Assembly (NCBI GenBank): GCA_001972305.1
Contig: BDDD01000435.1
Span: forward strand, 52,581-116,580
Direction: 5' to 3'
Source: Cephalotus follicularis
Lineage: Eukaryota > Streptophyta > Magnoliopsida > Oxalidales > Cephalotaceae
Length of the DNA stretch: 64,000 nucleotides
In this document: positions 1-12,906 of the stretch, in pieces
Position numbering within the stretch: the stretch's first letter is position 1
How the letters are laid out: each line of letters starts with the position of its first letter
The notes under the pieces: model-generated
The model's database searches: none
What the model was told of the DNA's origin: nothing
The model's input: the letters and a program-made list of their open reading frames with translations, nothing else
Translations under genes and position numbers: made by a program

Positions 1-1443
1 ATATATATGAAATTTGGTAGAATATATATCAGTTGAAGTCAAGTAATTGAGCAAACGTTAGGTTTATATCATATTATAAGACCCATTCCCCGACACATTC
101 ACACTCATTATTTCCCCAACTATATCATATTAAATGGTCTGTCATTATTTACCTACAAATTTGTTTCTTTTAAATGATTTTTTTAATATTTTTAAGGAAA
201 AAAATAATGAAACAATTACACTGCAGTTTGGATTTATTTCTTTATAATTTATTTTTCAATTGTTCTTGGAAAAGCTTCAATGAAGATATAATAAATTAAG
301 AAGGAAAGAGCAATCAAGTAGACTAATTAATGAGGTTTTATATTCCTCTACCTTTTATATTAGTTTTTCTTGATACTCCATTTCTACACTACTTTATGAC
401 TGAGGTAGGCAATATTAGTAGGTTTTACTTGGTCGACACGAAAATGTAGCATAATTTACGTGGACTAAATATTCAAGAGATTTTGACAACTTGGGATCTT
501 TGAAGTCCCTAACAGAGTTACTTGAACATTTGTTCAAGCAAATTAATTAACAACGTACATTATGCATGTTCTTGTTAACATAAATAATCCTTGTTGTCTT
601 TAAATGTATAATGTTATTAACTACAGTTACGATGAAATATCTAAACAACATCGACAATATCGTAACTGTAATTATTATCACTATCCATTATATCACTTAT
701 AGAGGTCACAATCTTAAAATTAAAAACTAATAAGAATAATGGTCATCCGACAGTCTCCCTTGATTAGGTAAAAGAGTTACAAGTTTTCAATTTTTTTGAC
801 TGATAACTGTGGAAATACATATGAACAAAATCTTCTCCAGGAACATTAGCCTAATTTTGTCACTACTTGTAATCTTCGTGTTGACAAAATTGCACTTCAT
901 ATTGTCATGCTGAGGAGATCTGGAGTCTTAATCTTAGACCAAAAGACCAATAGCAAGTACTATAGGACGTTTAAAAATATAATAGTAAAACATAATGCAA
1001 AGATAAGCACCATCTGACCTCACTATGAGATCAAGGATGCAAGTTTTCCACGTACAAAAGAGAAGGACAAATTAAGATCAAAATCCACTTAGAATCAGTC
1101 AATCATGCATGTTTTGATTAAGATCAAAATCCACTTAGAATCAGTCAATCATGCATGTTTTGAGAAGAGTGACAATATATGGTCATAGCTGGACTTGTCT
1201 AATAACTTAGGCCTAGCAAAAAGTCTAGGTGGATATAAACAATAATAAGAGATTATTGCACTTAAAGAGTACATAAAATCCAAGATAAAGTTTTAAGTTA
1301 AAACACAAATAATTCGACAAAGCAAGCATTCTATCTTAACATGCTTTCTAAACGTCTTTGGACGAGGATTAACTCCAAAGAAACCACAAGAGGCTACAGT
1401 TAACATCAGGCAATACAGCTGTAGTAACAAACCAACTATAGGC
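1..1443. other. Intergenic, AT-rich, no gene seen
   Basis: No protein-coding frame of convincing length or family is seen on either strand. The only clear structure is a short direct duplication near 1.07-1.16 kb, listed separately. The last few hundred bases are probably the 3' UTR and downstream flank of the UBR7-type gene, which is read on the minus strand and stops at 1444. Confidence 0.6.
1071..1164. repeat. 47-bp tandem duplication, two copies
   Basis: A unit beginning ATTAAGATCAAAATCCAC and ending CATGCATGTTTTGA occurs twice head to tail with essentially no differences. The two copies abut, which indicates a recent replication-slippage or local duplication event in non-coding DNA. Confidence 0.85.
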
Positions 1444-4400
1444 TCACTCTAGACGTCGACGCTTCTTTTGAAGATTGTCGAAAATTTTGTGCACGTCATC
1501 AGATGTAATTGTCTTTGATGGATCCATAGACTCCTGCAAAACAATAGGAGTTATATTACTCTCGGCTGTATATTTGTATTCAACCAAAAAATACAATGGA
1601 ATAAAACACTTCCATGGCTAGCAATTCAAAACATTCTGCATAGTCCATAATATACAGGGTAGCCTGATAAGCATGCCACATACCACGAAAGCAGAGAATT
1701 CATTCTTAAAGTCCGCAATGCCATTCAGAATCTCCATTTTCTGTATGTGACCAAGATTATTGAAAAGGTTAGTTTCAGCTCCCTCAAGTTGCTGCAACTT
1801 CTCCTTCCTCCTCTGCTTTGCCGTTTGCTCATACTCTGCTATTGAATCCTCCTTGTCAAGCAGATGACTGATGTGACTCTGGTTATACATGTTTAAGCAT
1901 TTTTCACATCTGCAGAGGATATCCCTCCAATGTTTTGAAAGAAAGAGCGGTTGACTTTCTAAAATAGGGGAAGCAGACACCAGGTTATCCCCAAGAGCAC
2001 AAGTATGTGGAGTAGCATCTTTTGTGTGGTGATTTGAGCCAATATTCTTCTCAGAACATTCGCCAGTTACAAGCTTCTTCCCACCAGACAGAGACTCACA
2101 ATTAGCACTAGCCACCTGATCATCCTTTCTGATAGAAGTATGATTCTCAAGCATCCCAGATCCACATGCAGACATATTGTCTTCCAAAACATCTTTATCC
2201 TTGCTAGTTTTGACAGTTGCATCAGACTTCCCCTCCTCTGCAAAAATACTTTGAGGATATAGGGTCAGAAAAGAACAAACTGCTGAGCATGCCTTGCATA
2301 TGAAATCCTCATATGTAGGCTCTCCCTCCTCATCTCTTGGAATCTGTGGGACAAGTGAAACATAAGTGATTGCAATTAATGCTTTCAGTAACTCAGAGTA
2401 CAGTAACTAAAAAAAAAGACTTCATTCAGAAAAAGAAGAAAAAGGCCACCGCAATGCAGAGAAATCTAGACTTCATTTCTTACATATGATATCTGTTCTT
2501 TTCCTTTTTATTTTTGAAGTGAGTTGCAGTAGCCGAACAGAAAATAACATTCGCAAACCATAAAACATAGATAATTTGTATGACCGCTACCACGAAATCA
2601 ACCAAATTCCCTCTTTTCTGGTATAATTGGGGTGGGGAGAGGAGTGACAAGACCCAACTCACAAGTAAAAAAAAAAAAAAAAACCAAGCACACAGCAACC
2701 CAATTACATTATTGCTTGACAATCACATAGATTCTGTGGATAGCAGTAGTCAAAGAACCACAAAGAGTCAGACAAGCTAGGTTGCATATGCAAGTAAAAT
2801 ATAATGTAAGAGATTAACAATGACCCATCAAAATTCCAACCATAATAACCATGAACCTACATTTTTCTTCAAAAATGAGATGAAAAAAGAACATAAATTA
2901 CCCAAAAAGAAGATAAGGGAACGGCCCAATCTACCAACCTTCTGGGAAGACCCAAGACCGAGATGCTCCTCATGAAACCAATCCTCGCACATACAGCACT
3001 GTATCATCTCTACTTGCTCTTCAACATCTGGATCAGGATAGGGGCGATCACAAGTGCAGTATAAACCTTTGAAATTATGATTGTATGAATTTTCAATATT
3101 TTCTACATCTTTATTTGCAAAAAGCTTGCAGAAGAACGTCCCAAATCTTGAATTTCCACAATCACACCTAAAATTTCTCTTGGTCCACAACTCAAGAACC
3201 TTGCTTATGCAGCAAGAAGATTAAACAAAAGCAAATAATATCAATAATGCATACAGAAGATTAAAGTGCAAAATATAGACATTCTAAATAACAATGACAG
3301 ATATAAGTAACTGGAATCATGAAGGCAGAGATAACAGTCCCAGCATATCAGTTTAAGTATAACATATATGATCCTATCCAGCACATGCAATTTCAATTGT
3401 GTCCATGCAACAAATTTAAGTGAAACTCCTGATCACAATTAGTTATTTTTTTTTCTAAATCATTCCTGAATCCATTTGAAAAATAATTAAAATCTGTATT
3501 AAAATGCGGAATTCCATGGAAACCAGAGTAGGTGGCGGTACAGAAATTGAAGCTTGTAAGGGATTAAAGTCCCAATAAAAGTGTGTGAACTTTCAAATTT
3601 AAAGTGCAAAATATAACCAGTTCTACAACTGTAAAGTATCATAGTGATAGAAAATCAACAAACCAAATTAAATGGTATAATCACTAAGTATCTGTAATAG
3701 TGATATAAAGTCATCCCCAAGACTAACACACGACCTCATGTAACAAAATTCAATTTGCAAATTTAAAATCACTACTAGAACAGCCACAACTAGCAGACAA
3801 CTTAAAAGATAGATATCATAAATTAAACTGGAGTCACTAGATGACACATGTTCATCAGGTAAACATTCAGGGAGCATCAAAATTACCTCGTGGCCATCAT
3901 GGCAAGACAAAGAGCAAGCGGTGCAAATTCCAGCATTCCCATCTGGGGTGCAAGTCAGACATGAGAAAATTGCTTGTCTGTTCATGTAGCCATTGTTGTA
4001 TGTGCACTCCTGCCCATCGTCTCCACCCAAAACCAAATCTGCTTCCTGAATACATTAGGAAACGTCAAAAGCGGTGGTTAAAAGATGTACAATGACATTA
4101 TCAAAAACAAATCAGTCAATCCATTTTAAGAATCAAACTAAGATGTATAATACCCACATAAAGCAGGAATACTTCAAATTTGTATTCTTAATATCTATCA
4201 CAGTAGAGAGAAGGGACTGCTTTGTAAATAGATATAAATAGAACAAGCAGAAGCCAGTATAAAATTGAAAAACTAGGCTCATAAAAGTACCATCACAGAC
4301 ATCCCTTGTGGAGAATAATGAAGACTGTAACAGCGTGGCATATTAAATACGATTAATGTGCTCCACCAATCATGGAGCCAGGAGCAAGAAGTCAAAGATA

Positions 4401-5472
4401 GTGCAGGCAGCAATCTAGAGGTGCCAATTCAGAAGCAGCACTGGCACAAGTGGTAAAGAAAAGGAGATGGTAGTGATTACAACGGTGATAACAGTTCGCC
4501 ATTAATCAAAGGGATGGCAGTGATGGCAGTGGTAGTAGTAGTAGAGTAAAAGGCATCACCATGATAGAATTATATCAAATAATGCATGTCTTTAAACAAA
4601 AAGTTGACAATGGCAGTGGCAATATGATGACAGTTGTAGTCAATGGCGGTTTGAAAGCAGCGATAGTAATCAGTGGCGGAACCTCAAGTTATCGCGGTGG
4701 TATGCCACAAACAAACAATTAAGAATGAAATATAAGACATTAGATTGACATATCAATAAAACATTGATAGAAATTGTAAGAAAACATTCAAAGTATTAGA
4801 AATAAAATTTAACTGTAATAGTTAAATTTGAAAAAAAAATATCCCTTCATATAATGTCTTTGAAGAATCTACAACAGCCACTTTAAGCAAGTGTTAAAGC
4901 TTTTACTTTCGAGTTTCAAGCATCTTCATTTAACTAGTTGAGTTGGTGGGGACGGAATTTGCTTTTTAGCATGACTTGCTTTTATATGGATGGACCAAAA
5001 AAAAATGGGTTCCAATAAAAATATTCTTTAGTTAGGGTACCAAAACTTGAAGATTGAGACAAAAACTAATATATACTAAATATATTTTTTTTGGAAAGAA
5101 AAAAAAAAGGTGTGCAACAAGGCCAACATTCTGCTTCTGACAGTAATGGTGTACTGATAATGGTGATAGTATTAGAGTAGTGGAACTACAAAGCCGGAAA
5201 AAAAGAACCATTTCAAAAATTTAAAACCCATAACCGTATAGCAGTCTAGATAGTGATTGGCTAACACTTGCACATAAATCAGTCAGGATATCAGCCTTTA
5301 ACTCAGTCAAAACCAAAATCTAAACTATGCTTCTGCGACACGAATTATTCATCTGTTTTTCAATTTCCCATAAATATTCATTTTTTCATGTGTATCAAAA
5401 ACCAAACATGATATAATCATAAAAACCAAACCATCTTCAATCAAATAAGTTAACCAAACTAAACCTAAATTG

Positions 5473-5536
<64 letters not shown>

Positions 5537-5633
5537 CAATTACCAGCTCCTCTGCTTCGATCTTTTCGATGTACTCATCCATTGAAATGGTCTGATCGGC
5601 TTCATCCTCAAAAGCGTCAGCCATCTTCACCAA
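1444..5633 (-). CDS. UBR7: UBR7-type E3 ubiquitin ligase (UBR box + PHD finger)
   Basis: Five coding exons on the minus strand, in reading order: 5624-5544 (or from 5633), 4045-3887, 3199-2939, 2343-1684 and 1533-1444, giving about 416 residues. Exon 2 and early exon 3 carry the UBR box, with CTYNNGYMNRQAIFSC, CTACSLSCHDGHE and FRCDCGNSRFG (about residues 40-100). Late exon 3 and early exon 4 carry a PHD finger with YCTCDRPYP, CCMCEDWFHEEHLGL and FICKACSAVC (about 125-190). The C-terminus is polar and ends KKRRRLE. UBR-box proteins recognise N-degrons, and mammalian UBR7 is a nuclear PHD protein acting on histone H2B; the plant role is inferred. Two in-frame starts exist (MVKMADAF and MADAF); the second matches my memory of plant relatives. 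All junctions are GT..AG and phase-consistent. The length fits the plant family. Confidence 0.88.
5475..5535. repeat. Compound (AC)n(AG)n microsatellite in UBR7 intron 1
   Basis: About 16 AC units run directly into about 15 AG units. On the gene strand this reads as a TC then TG tract starting eight or nine bases after the predicted 5' splice site of the first coding intron. Such tracts are length-polymorphic. Confidence 0.95.
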
Positions 5634-5639
5634 TCAACT

Positions 5640-5880
5640 AACAACCTGATTTTTTTTAATTTAATTTTCAAAAAGAGCTTTTTAGTGCAATCTAAAAAAA
5701 ACAAAAATTCTCGATTTGGGGAAATGTAGAGTGCGACCTAGAAACAGTAAAACTCTAAATTATTCGAAGAAGAAAAAAAGAAAAAAACGAACCCAAAAAT
5801 ATAGCTACCTGATTTTGTGATTAAGTCATTTTAGGGTTTTATAATTGGGGGCGAGATGCAATTAAGAGAGAGAAAGAGAT
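5640..5880 (-). promoter_or_regulatory. UBR7 leader region with telo-box and possible leader intron
   Basis: Upstream of the UBR7 start (minus strand) the leader contains a plausible intron. A donor-like CAG/GTAGCTAT lies near 5810 and a T-rich acceptor ending in AATCAG lies just before 5646. At 5831-5839 the plus strand reads TTAGGGTTT, so the gene strand carries AAACCCTAA, the plant telo-box common in housekeeping promoters and leaders. Function is inferred from the motif alone. Confidence 0.4.
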
Positions 5881-7780
5881 TACGTACACGGGTAGGCTGA
5901 TATTATCGTGCAAAGGGCGGTACGGACAGTTTCCCGTCACAATAAAACCCCTTTTAATGGCACAAAAAAATTGCATGAATCTTTCCCTCCAAAAATACAT
6001 GTTTATTTATTTATTTATTTTTGTGTCTGACTATATAAAATGGATAAAATGGAGTTTAATTATACTATTTTGGGTAAAGATTATAGTAAATTTTGTCATA
6101 TCTTTTGATTATATTTACTAAAAGGGGGTCATCGTATTTATAAATTATCATCTATTTCATTAAAAAAAACAATTATCCTGTTTTTTCTAAGATTTTATTT
6201 TTTCAAACTAAAAACAAGGTGGGTATCCATTGAAATTTTATTTTTTATAATTATTATACAATTTCACACATAAATGTTTTCATGTTGATTCTATTGTTTT
6301 GTCGATACCAAATCCTTCATTGTAAAAAATTTACTAAATTCTTATTTTTAACTTATCAATCATACCGATATCATAATCCATAACTAATACGCCAATAAAA
6401 TCAACACTAGAAAAATATTTAACAAACAATTATTTAACACTGATTTCTTGATTTAGGGATGCCAACTTCATGACTCTTAAGATAAAAGGAACCTTGGCGT
6501 CCTATTTCCACTTACCTATAAATACAAGGGGTAAAACAAAAGTCTAATACTAAAGTAGTGTTCATTTTTTTAGATACTACCATGATTTGAATTATTTACA
6601 ATACTGAAATGACAATGACAACTTACCTGTTATAAATTGGGCCATCAGCCAAACTTGGGCCAATCCTTTGTAATATGTATAAACTTTTAAGGGCTGTTCT
6701 CATCCAGTAGAGTGATGTTAGGGCCACAACTGGCAAGAGGGATACATATTTTTTGGGCTTTCCTGGGCCAAGCTTGATCATACCTAATATATTTGATAGA
6801 TGCAAATTAGAGCTACCAGGTCCATGACTAATTTATTATTATTATTATTTTTTATTATAGAAAAACCAAATTAGTTATAAACAACAATTGTGTGGATATT
6901 ATACTATAATTGCATTTCTAGATGTGTCAAAAGGGTCATAAGTGTTGTATTACAATACTCAGTCAGTTGTTAGTTGTTACCCTAATAAACTGCAACCGAT
7001 GATTTAAATGGACCTTCACTATTATTTAACCAAATAATGGTGTGCCCAATGACGTTTAATTTATATAATATATTACAGTACCTATAATTTGACAATTGAA
7101 CACAATTTAATAATGGATATGACTAAGTTTTTCAACACTATGAAGTGGAATCTTCCTATCTTCTACACACACGATAAGAAAAATATGTAATTGCAAAGAT
7201 CTAAGATGAGGGAAATAATAAGGGTATTTAATCCCTTTATTGTTGACTAAATTTTTTTCTTTTTTTTTTTTAATTTTAAAAAGTGATACGACTATACTCG
7301 TCCATACTTAAACCTATATATAAACTTCCATTCTTTTTTTTTTGTTCTTTCACTCCTCCTCTCGCTATCTTCTCCCGCGTCACACAACCGCAACGTCAAA
7401 AACCTCATAGGAAAGATTGTCAGGCCCTGTTTGTACGCTGTGATCGTCCGATCCATAATTGTTTTGCCAAATAGCGCCAGATCGTGCCGTCTTTCTCGCC
7501 ATCTCCACATTGCACTGTCGTTTTGCTCCCCAAGGCTAGATCGTGTCGCCATTGTGCTCTAGATCACTTGGTATTTTCTTTTACTTTTATTTTATATGTT
7601 TAATTAATTATTTTTATTTTTGATATATACTGATTATATTATATATATATTATATTTATTCATATATACCAATTTTTTGTTATATATATATAAACTGATA
7701 TATATATTATATTTCTAATTTAGGCTAATTGGTTTGCCATTATTTATTTTAGTTTAATATAGCTTGAAGAAGGAGAAAAA
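5881..7780. other. Intergenic, no gene recognised
   Basis: AT-rich DNA with short T-rich runs and a TTTA run near 6.0 kb. Small open frames near 6.62-6.80 and 7.28-7.55 kb have no recognisable domain and overlap on both strands, so they are not called. The beginning may include the UBR7 promoter. The stretch ends at the AAAAA that flanks the long solo LTR. Confidence 0.5.
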
Positions 7781-10538
7781 TGTAACGCCCCTTATCTCTT
7801 GGAGATTTAAGAGTTCTTTTTTTTAAGTTGTTGATATGATTTTTATTTTTATTTTTGGGCTTTTGTGTAATAATGGACAAGAGGAGGAAGTGTTAAGTCA
7901 ATGTTTAAGTGTAATTTGTGGAAGTTGGAGGATGTAAGTGTAAAGCTTGTTGAGGAAGATCACAACTTCCAAGACAAATGATGGCTTAAGTTAGGATTAG
8001 TGTGGAGATATTTTGAGTTGTGACCATCCTTTCTTCTAGTTTCAACAGGTTAGAGAGTTTTAGAGAGAGAGTCCTAGTTTTCTTCTTCTTCTCGTTCTTG
8101 CGTCTGGACCAGTAACAGTTGAAGCTTTCCGAGCGCAACAGTGGAAGAAGCAGACAAGGAAAAGGAAAGAATCAGTCAAGCCAGAGGAAGAGTGTAGCAG
8201 AAAAGAAGAGACGTTAGCGTCTAAGGAAGTAGCAAGAACTGTGAGTGAGACATCCTTTCTTTTAAAGTATTTTAGTGTTCATCTTATTTTATTGAGAATT
8301 CCTTCTCCTTAGCTTCAGTTTCGATTAAGTGAGTTTAGATGGGAATTAGTTTTCCCTAACGTTTTATGTTAGCCATTCCTTCAGAGTGGAGTGTTTTCTC
8401 AGAGCAAAGATGTTAAGTATCCTTTATGTCGTTCATCCTCGGATGAGATAACGTGTATGTGTTCACCCCCCCTCCTCAGCGTACCTATTGTCTATGATGG
8501 GTTGTTGAGCGAGTCTGCCCCCGGGCTCCATACATGGATCTCCTTACACTGTGGCTAGGACAGTGTACAAGGTTGAGCGCAGCCGAGCAAATATGTACAA
8601 AGCTCATCCCTCCTCGGCCTCTCATCACAGGATGGGAAGTTGAGTGAGTCTGTCCCCAGGTTCCATACCTGGATCTCCTTGCATTGTTGCTATGACAATG
8701 TGTAGCAGTTGAGTATAGCAGAGCTAAGTTATCAGATATAGTAGTATATAGAGCCTTTCAGTAGGTTTTCTAGAGGAGGACCTTGTCCTCGGACTTTTAG
8801 TCCCCAGCCCAGAAAAGCAGCAACAAGAATAACAACTCAGAGGAGAACCATGGGTTCTCGACAGATACTGCCAAGCAGGCTTCGGCCTAGATCATCTCAG
8901 ATCAGGCCACTATAAGTTGGCAACTATATTATGTAACCAGCTCAGCTCAGGCCACTATAAGTTGGCAACTATATTATGTAATCATCAAAGTAAGCATAGT
9001 AGAGAAAAGTCAGTTCCCAGCTTAGTTGTTCTCCTCGGGTTTTTAGCCGAGAAGGACCCTAGCTCTTCTTCAGAACACTTTCTTTCAACAGTTGTATTCT
9101 TAAGTTTATTTCAGCTTTCATGAACATTCTAGAATAAGCTAAACAGAGAAAGAAGTAAGTTTTTCAAGTACTTTGAGCGATACTTTATTGTATGCCATGA
9201 CATATGTTTTGTTTACAGTCTTTTCCCCAGTTGGGATAGTCATTCATGCTCATGGTAAGTTTCTTCAGCGCATTCCTTATTATGAATGCAATAAAGGATG
9301 TTTTGTTCTCAGTCACTTAGTCAGTTGGACTAATCACCTCACAGATTATTTTGCAGACCAGCCAGCCGGAGGAGATCCTCCAGCTCAGCAGTAGATAGCT
9401 AAGAAACGTAGTTTTGAGCTCAGCATCATGGAACGTCAGCTCGGGCATTTTGCATTGCATAGCATTGGGCATTCTTTTGGGTTTCTCTACCCCCTTTTTG
9501 TAGTAGAGTAGCCGAGAACTTTTCTTTGTATAAGATATGATACTCTTTTGCCTGCCAGGGAAGGTAGTGTATGTTATGCCAGAGAACAAATATGTAATGA
9601 TTTTATGCTTTCAAGAAACTTTATGGATGTTTTGAGTTGGTAGATATGTTTATCTTATGATTTCATGGATATTTCCTGTTTTGAGTTTTGTGTTCCCAGG
9701 TCTGGCTGGGGAGCTAGAGAGTTCTCGGTTAGTATGACAGAGATGAGCTTAGTAGAGGAGAGTAGTTTAAGGCTGAAGTGGATGTTTTAAGTTTATAGTG
9801 TTTTACCCGTGGAGGCAGGGTGTCCTCGGGTAAGGTTGGGCCTTTGTAGTATGACGACGAGAAGGAGTCCTCGGGTCGATGTTAGAAGAAGGCCATGGAC
9901 GGGTTATAAGTTTTAAGGATTTGTGTTTTAAGTTATGCTGTGCGTTTTGATGTTAGTATAGTAGTGTTTTTGGTTGTGCAGGGGAGAAAGGTAAGAGCCG
10001 GGGGACATTGTACGTGTCCCCGGGTGTGGAGTTAAGTGAACAAGTGTGGTGCACATGGGTCTCTCCTCGGGCGCTGGTGATATTGCGCATTAGCCCAGGC
10101 CCTCTCCTCGGGCTTTTGTGTGATGCGTCCCTGGTGTGATCCTCTAATGTCTCTCCCAGGGCATGTTTTGTCCACAAGTTGTTAAGTGAGCTCGTGAGTT
10201 GCACGTGTTTGCTCTCCTCGGGCGTTAGGGTCCTTGCGCATTAGCCCAGCCCCTCTCCCCGGGCATGTTTTTGCGCGATAAGTTAAGTGATCTTGTGAGG
10301 AGCACATGGGTGTTCTCATCAGGCATAAGTGATGCGACGCGTTTTGGAGCTTGGTTAAGTAGCGCTGGGGACACAAGCAGGAGATGAGTTGGATCCTCTG
10401 CCCCGGTTGCCCTGTTAGCTGCGCGCCCAGCCCAGGCTTTCTCCTTGGGCAGTTTTAGTTTGAGCATGGTTGTTGGCTAGGAGCGCCATCCCCGGCAGGA
10501 CACGTGTCCCATAGCTAGAGGGGGAATGGGTCCTGACA
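7781..10538 (+). mobile_element. Long solo LTR, Ty3/gypsy-like (fossil)
   Basis: The segment starts TGTAACGCCCC and ends GGGTCCTGACA, giving TG..CA termini, and has AAAAA directly on each side (7776-7780 and 10539-10543) as a possible 5-bp target-site duplication. No gag-pol frame lies inside. About 2.76 kb is within the range of LTRs of the Tekay/Del chromovirus type, whose LTRs often begin TGTAACRCC or TGTCACGCC; this family assignment is inference. Inside are short internal duplications (8.5-8.7 kb and 8.90-8.99 kb) and several CTCCTCGGGC-type words between 9.8 and 10.5 kb. The homopolymer target site is weak evidence by itself. No second LTR was found, so it reads as a solo LTR relic. Confidence 0.6.
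8906..8985. repeat. 45-bp tandem duplication inside the long LTR
   Basis: The word GCCACTATAAGTTGGCAACT and the bases after it occur at 8906 and again at 8951, essentially identical and 45 bp apart. Confidence 0.85.
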
Positions 10539-12480
10539 AAAAAGATTTTATTAGGAACCAAGAGTACAAATATCATACATAAGTTCATTTATACCTTTTG
10601 ATTTCATGTTATCTTGTTATTGGTATATATTTTGTATAACTGTTAAAATTGGTTAGTGTATGTTATCTATTGTGCAAGTTAATGCTTTGCACATAATAAA
10701 ACAAATATCATAAGCTGAAATGTATGTTATCCACTATGTAGTTTTTAAATAGAACTCAAACTGAATTGTATTTAAGTTGAGAATTGAAGGACTATAATGT
10801 ATTTAGTCAAATAAAGCAAATATCAAAATCTGCACATAATAAAGGTTAGAAGCTTGAAACAACAAGCCACCACTATTGGAAAACCGTTAGGGTTCCAGGT
10901 TGATTTTGGGTCTAGGTTGCTAGTAGGGTAAATTTTAATTCTTAACATCCAAGACTCTAAGTCAAGGATCCAACTAACATTCTAATCCCAAAACCAAAAA
11001 CCATAGGATCTCCGTTTAATATTCAATTGAACTAATTCACATATCAAACATGCATATACTAAACCGAATCCAATTTGGAAACAAACATACATGTTGGAAT
11101 CATACCATCGTTTGGAGGCTCCACCATGCTTCCGCTGCGTCCTTCTGATGGCAACAGCTTCTTAGCTCCAAGCTTTGCTACAAGCAGCCTTCAATTGGGC
11201 AGCAAAAATGACAGCACCAATGGCGCACTCCCAGCTCCTTCAAGGTAGCAAACAGCCACTCCAAACAGCCTCCAATGCTCTCCCAATTAGCAGCGTCGAG
11301 ACTGCCCTGTTGGTGCGCCACCCACCGGTGGAAGGAATACGCTCCGACAACAGCCACCAAGCACTGTCCGCCACCGGAGCTTCCAAATATGATCGTCGCT
11401 GGAGGTTTGGCAAGTTTTGGTTACCTCGCTGGAGCTTCGGCCGCGCCACTGCTGGCCCTCAAATCCACACCAATAGCGCACGAATTTGGACAACACGACA
11501 ACCACCAAAAATGGAACGCCATCGCAGGTCCATCGAGTTCCGATCAAGCTTGTTTTTCTTTCTATTGACTACTTCATTTAATTTTTGATTGGGATACACA
11601 TTGCCACATTGGATTACAAAGGATGGTAGGTAATGTAGTGGCCCATTAGATAACCATGTTTATAATCTAGCTGGTTTGGCTTCAAACTTTTTGGGCCCTA
11701 AGAAATCATTGTATGTAAATTATGTATATAAATTATGTATTCTGTTTCAGATCTTATCTACTGTTTTTTATTTTATTTTGAGCATTAATACAAATATGTA
11801 CATATATTGATTTTTTTTCTTTTATTACAAAATATAAGTGTGGTCATGGTTTCTCTAATTTAACCAACTTTGTCAACTTTAAGTTCTATTTAAAAACTTG
11901 AATTCAAACAGCTAAACTTTATGAATATTCAAATTTTCAACAATTAGTAGCAAGATTTTGTAAAATTTGTTCGGATTCTTCAATTCATAGTGCTTTTTTT
12001 GTTGACCTTTAGACATTAAATGTATGCTTTGCAAAAATCTTTGCACAAAGGAAAAATAAAAAGAAAAACATGAAATAAAAAGTGGACACAAAGAGGCATA
12101 TACAATGAAATCATCACCTATTAAATTTACTACTCAAAGAGACTTATGATCATTGAAGAATTGATCATTATCACTCAAAACTGGACAAACATTTTGGTTA
12201 TTGAACCACAAAAAAAAGATTTAATATTTGACTGGCTTGAATTTTACCAGTAAATTCATATTTATATTGAATACAAACTATTAAAGTCATATATTACTCA
12301 CGTGCAGAACTATGTAATATAAAACCAATTATAATAAATAAAAATAAAAATAGTATGTAATGATAAAATATAATTTGTAAATTTAAAAGATAGTAATTCA
12401 TAATAATTTCTTCGTGACATTATCTACTTGTAATGGCATAATAATTTAGATATGGAAAACAGTGATGGAAACTAACACTT
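10539..12480. other. Intergenic, unresolved GC-richer island at 11.1-11.6 kb
   Basis: Mostly AT-rich DNA. From about 11.10 to 11.56 kb base composition shifts to GC-richer and open frames appear in several registers on both strands (up to 137 codons), none with a recognisable domain. Overlapping frames with no splice logic or known motif suggest a decayed repeat or transposon piece rather than a gene. Confidence 0.4.
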
Positions 12481-12906
12481 ATTTGTAGAGTTCAGTTACC
12501 TACCTATTATGATTAAAGTCGAGAGAAATCTTAGATTCTCGTTCATGATTCGTGCAATAAGGGCGAATCATGAATTGTCCAATTTGGACAATTCTCACAT
12601 ATGTACGTCCATTGTAGGATATTCAAGTGTAGAACTTGATTCGTTGACGTTGTAGAACATAATTTCTGTAGAAAAGATAACAAAGTTGTTTTATTCAAGT
12701 GTGATTGGATTGACACTTCGAAGAGAGGTACTCGAATAGATGAGTTTGAGATTGTTCGTTTGAACCCAAAACAAGAACTCTCTACTTATGAGCCGTTCAT
12801 GTTGGCAAGTCAACCTGTGCAAGTGTTCTACGTACCCAGCGTTTCAAATGACTCAGCTGACTCAAATGATGACCACTCAGATGACGTTGTAATCAGGACG
12901 ATCTAA
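12481..12906 (+). mobile_element. CACTA (En/Spm) DUF4216-like coding fragment
   Basis: Translation on the plus strand gives KVVLFKCDWIDTSKRGTRID followed by a region with FEIVRLNPKQELSTYEPFML, then ASQPVQVFYVPS and an acidic tail ending VIRTI and a stop at 12904-12906. The VVLFKCDW and QVFYV motifs are typical of the DUF4216 domain at the C-terminus of plant CACTA ORFs. The N-terminal part is eroded and no TNP2 transposase core was seen nearby, so this is a remnant. The GC-richer stretch at 13.25-13.62 kb may be the subterminal part of the same element. Confidence 0.6.

Noticed and set aside
6623-6805. 60-codon minus-strand frame
   Set aside because: No recognisable product, and the surrounding DNA shows no exon structure.
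11175-11588. 137-codon plus-strand frame and opposing minus-strand frames
   Set aside because: No recognisable motif and open frames occur in several registers at once, as expected for a GC-richer non-coding patch.
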